In this document: piece after piece, positions 63,531 to 64,000 of the stretch
Layout of the letters: every line of letters begins with the position of its first letter
How positions within the stretch are numbered: the first letter of the stretch is position 1
DNA from: Macrophomina tecta
Lineage: Eukaryota; Ascomycota; Dothideomycetes; Botryosphaeriales; Botryosphaeriaceae
DNA: 64,000 nt
Assembly: GCA_024180945.1 (NCBI GenBank)
Contig: JAKSGN010000003.1
Location: forward strand, 496,001-560,000
Direction of reading: 5' to 3'
The notes under the pieces: model-generated
Seen by the model: the letters and a program-made list of their open reading frames with translations, nothing else
Databases searched by the model: none
What the model was told of the DNA's origin: nothing
Made by a program: the position numbers and the translations under genes

Positions 63531-64000
63531 TTACACGGGGAGAGGGAAGGTGCCAGCCCAGGCAGCAATCTCCTTCTTGAGGCTGTTGATCTCATCAACC
63601 TCGCCGGAAGCAACCTTCGCCTTGAAGTCCTTGAGCTTGTTGGCTTCCTTGGGAAGCTCACCCTGGATCTTCTTGCACAGCTTGATGCAGGTGTCGATGT
63701 ACTGGGCAATCTTGGCAAAGTCCTGCTCACCAAGACCACGCGAGGTCATGGCGGGAGCACCGATACGGATACCCATGGGAGTCAGGGCGGACTTGTCACC
63801 GGGGGTGGTGTTCTTGTTGCAGGCAATGTTGACCTGCTCGAGAACGGCCTCAACACGAGCACCGTCAAGGGCAAGGGGCTTCAGGTCGAGCAGAACCATG
63901 TGGTTGTCGGTACCGTGCGTGACGAGAGTGTAGCCGAGCTCCTTGAAGGTGACCTCAAGGGTCTTGGCGTTCTTGATGACCTGCTGCTGGTACTGCTTGA
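63531..64000 (-). CDS. Serine hydroxymethyltransferase, C-terminal part
   Basis: The gene runs off the right edge of the window; the last 155 residues are present. They read VTFKELGYTLVTHGTDNHMV, LLDLKPLALDGARVEAVLEQ, CNKNTTPGDKSALTPMGIRI and GAPAMTSRGLGEQDFAKIAQ, and the protein ends FPLPV. TPxGIRIGxPAxTSRG is the signature of the small domain of this pyridoxal-phosphate enzyme, whose Arg binds the substrate carboxylate. The enzyme converts serine and tetrahydrofolate to glycine and methylene-tetrahydrofolate. The active-site lysine lies outside the window. No intron is seen in this portion. Whether the protein is cytosolic or mitochondrial is decided by the missing N-terminus; the C-terminus resembles the cytosolic form. 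Confidence 0.95.
   Translation of the reverse strand, partial: KQYQQQVIKNAKTLEVTFKELGYTLVTHGTDNHMVLLDLKPLALDGARVEAVLEQVNIACNKNTTPGDKSALTPMGIRIGAPAMTSRGLGEQDFAKIAQYIDTCIKLCKKIQGELPKEANKLKDFKAKVASGEVDEINSLKKEIAAWAGTFPLPV

Noticed and set aside
63347..63739. Minus-strand 130-codon frame overlapping the SHMT 3' end
   Set aside because: It is another frame of the same strand through the SHMT coding end; Ser/Arg-rich shadow.
1..64000. CRISPR arrays, rRNA genes and bacterial operon signals
   Set aside because: No spaced direct repeats, no rRNA-like blocks and no bacterial ribosome-binding pattern; introns and gene families are eukaryotic.

Overview
The window reads as nuclear DNA of a filamentous ascomycete (Pezizomycotina). 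The evidence is 47-90 nt spliceosomal introns with GTANGT donors and CTRAC-type branch sites, HET-domain genes, a Zn2Cys6 regulator, a Fot1/pogo transposon, a delta-9 desaturase fused to cytochrome b5, and long GC3-rich reading frames. I cannot place it below subphylum. Intron-exon models were built by hand from splice signals and reading-phase agreement.

Layout. 0-11 kb: the 5' part of a probable S33 peptidase (-), a Kel3-like kelch protein (+), two divergently transcribed RING proteins (- and +), and two orphan genes (-). 11-19 kb: an arylsulfotransferase-family gene with a C-terminal membrane anchor (-), a long gene-poor stretch, the seven-exon desaturase gene (+), and a small convergent orphan that overlaps its 3' end. 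19-28 kb: sparse, with one small secreted cysteine protein (-) and a spherulin-4-like secreted protein (-).

28-34.7 kb: an AT-rich desert that looks mutated by RIP. It holds gene relics (the 5' end of a phosphotransferase, an alpha/beta-hydrolase) and a broken tRNA-Asp-like sequence. 34.8-44.7 kb: an island of allorecognition-type genes, namely a frameshifted HET gene, an ankyrin-repeat gene, a heavily decayed multi-AAA CbxX/CfxQ gene and an apparently intact HET gene. 45.1-46.9 kb: a complete Fot1/pogo element with perfect 62-bp terminal inverted repeats and TA target duplications.

47-64 kb: back to ordinary gene space. It contains relic fragments, a Zn2Cys6 regulator (-) divergent from a transaldolase (+), a Dhr2-like DEAH helicase (+), two orphan genes (+), an unresolved proline/glutamine-rich gene (-), a GH43 arabinanase (-) and the 3' end of serine hydroxymethyltransferase (-).

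How the genes fit together. Housekeeping genes (desaturase, helicase, SHMT, Kel3-like) flank an accessory block of about 20 kb where HET, ankyrin and AAA genes decay beside transposon activity. Secreted products (arabinanase, spherulin-4-like, small cysteine protein) suggest a plant-associated or saprotrophic lifestyle; that is inference. I found no CRISPR array, rRNA or intact tRNA.
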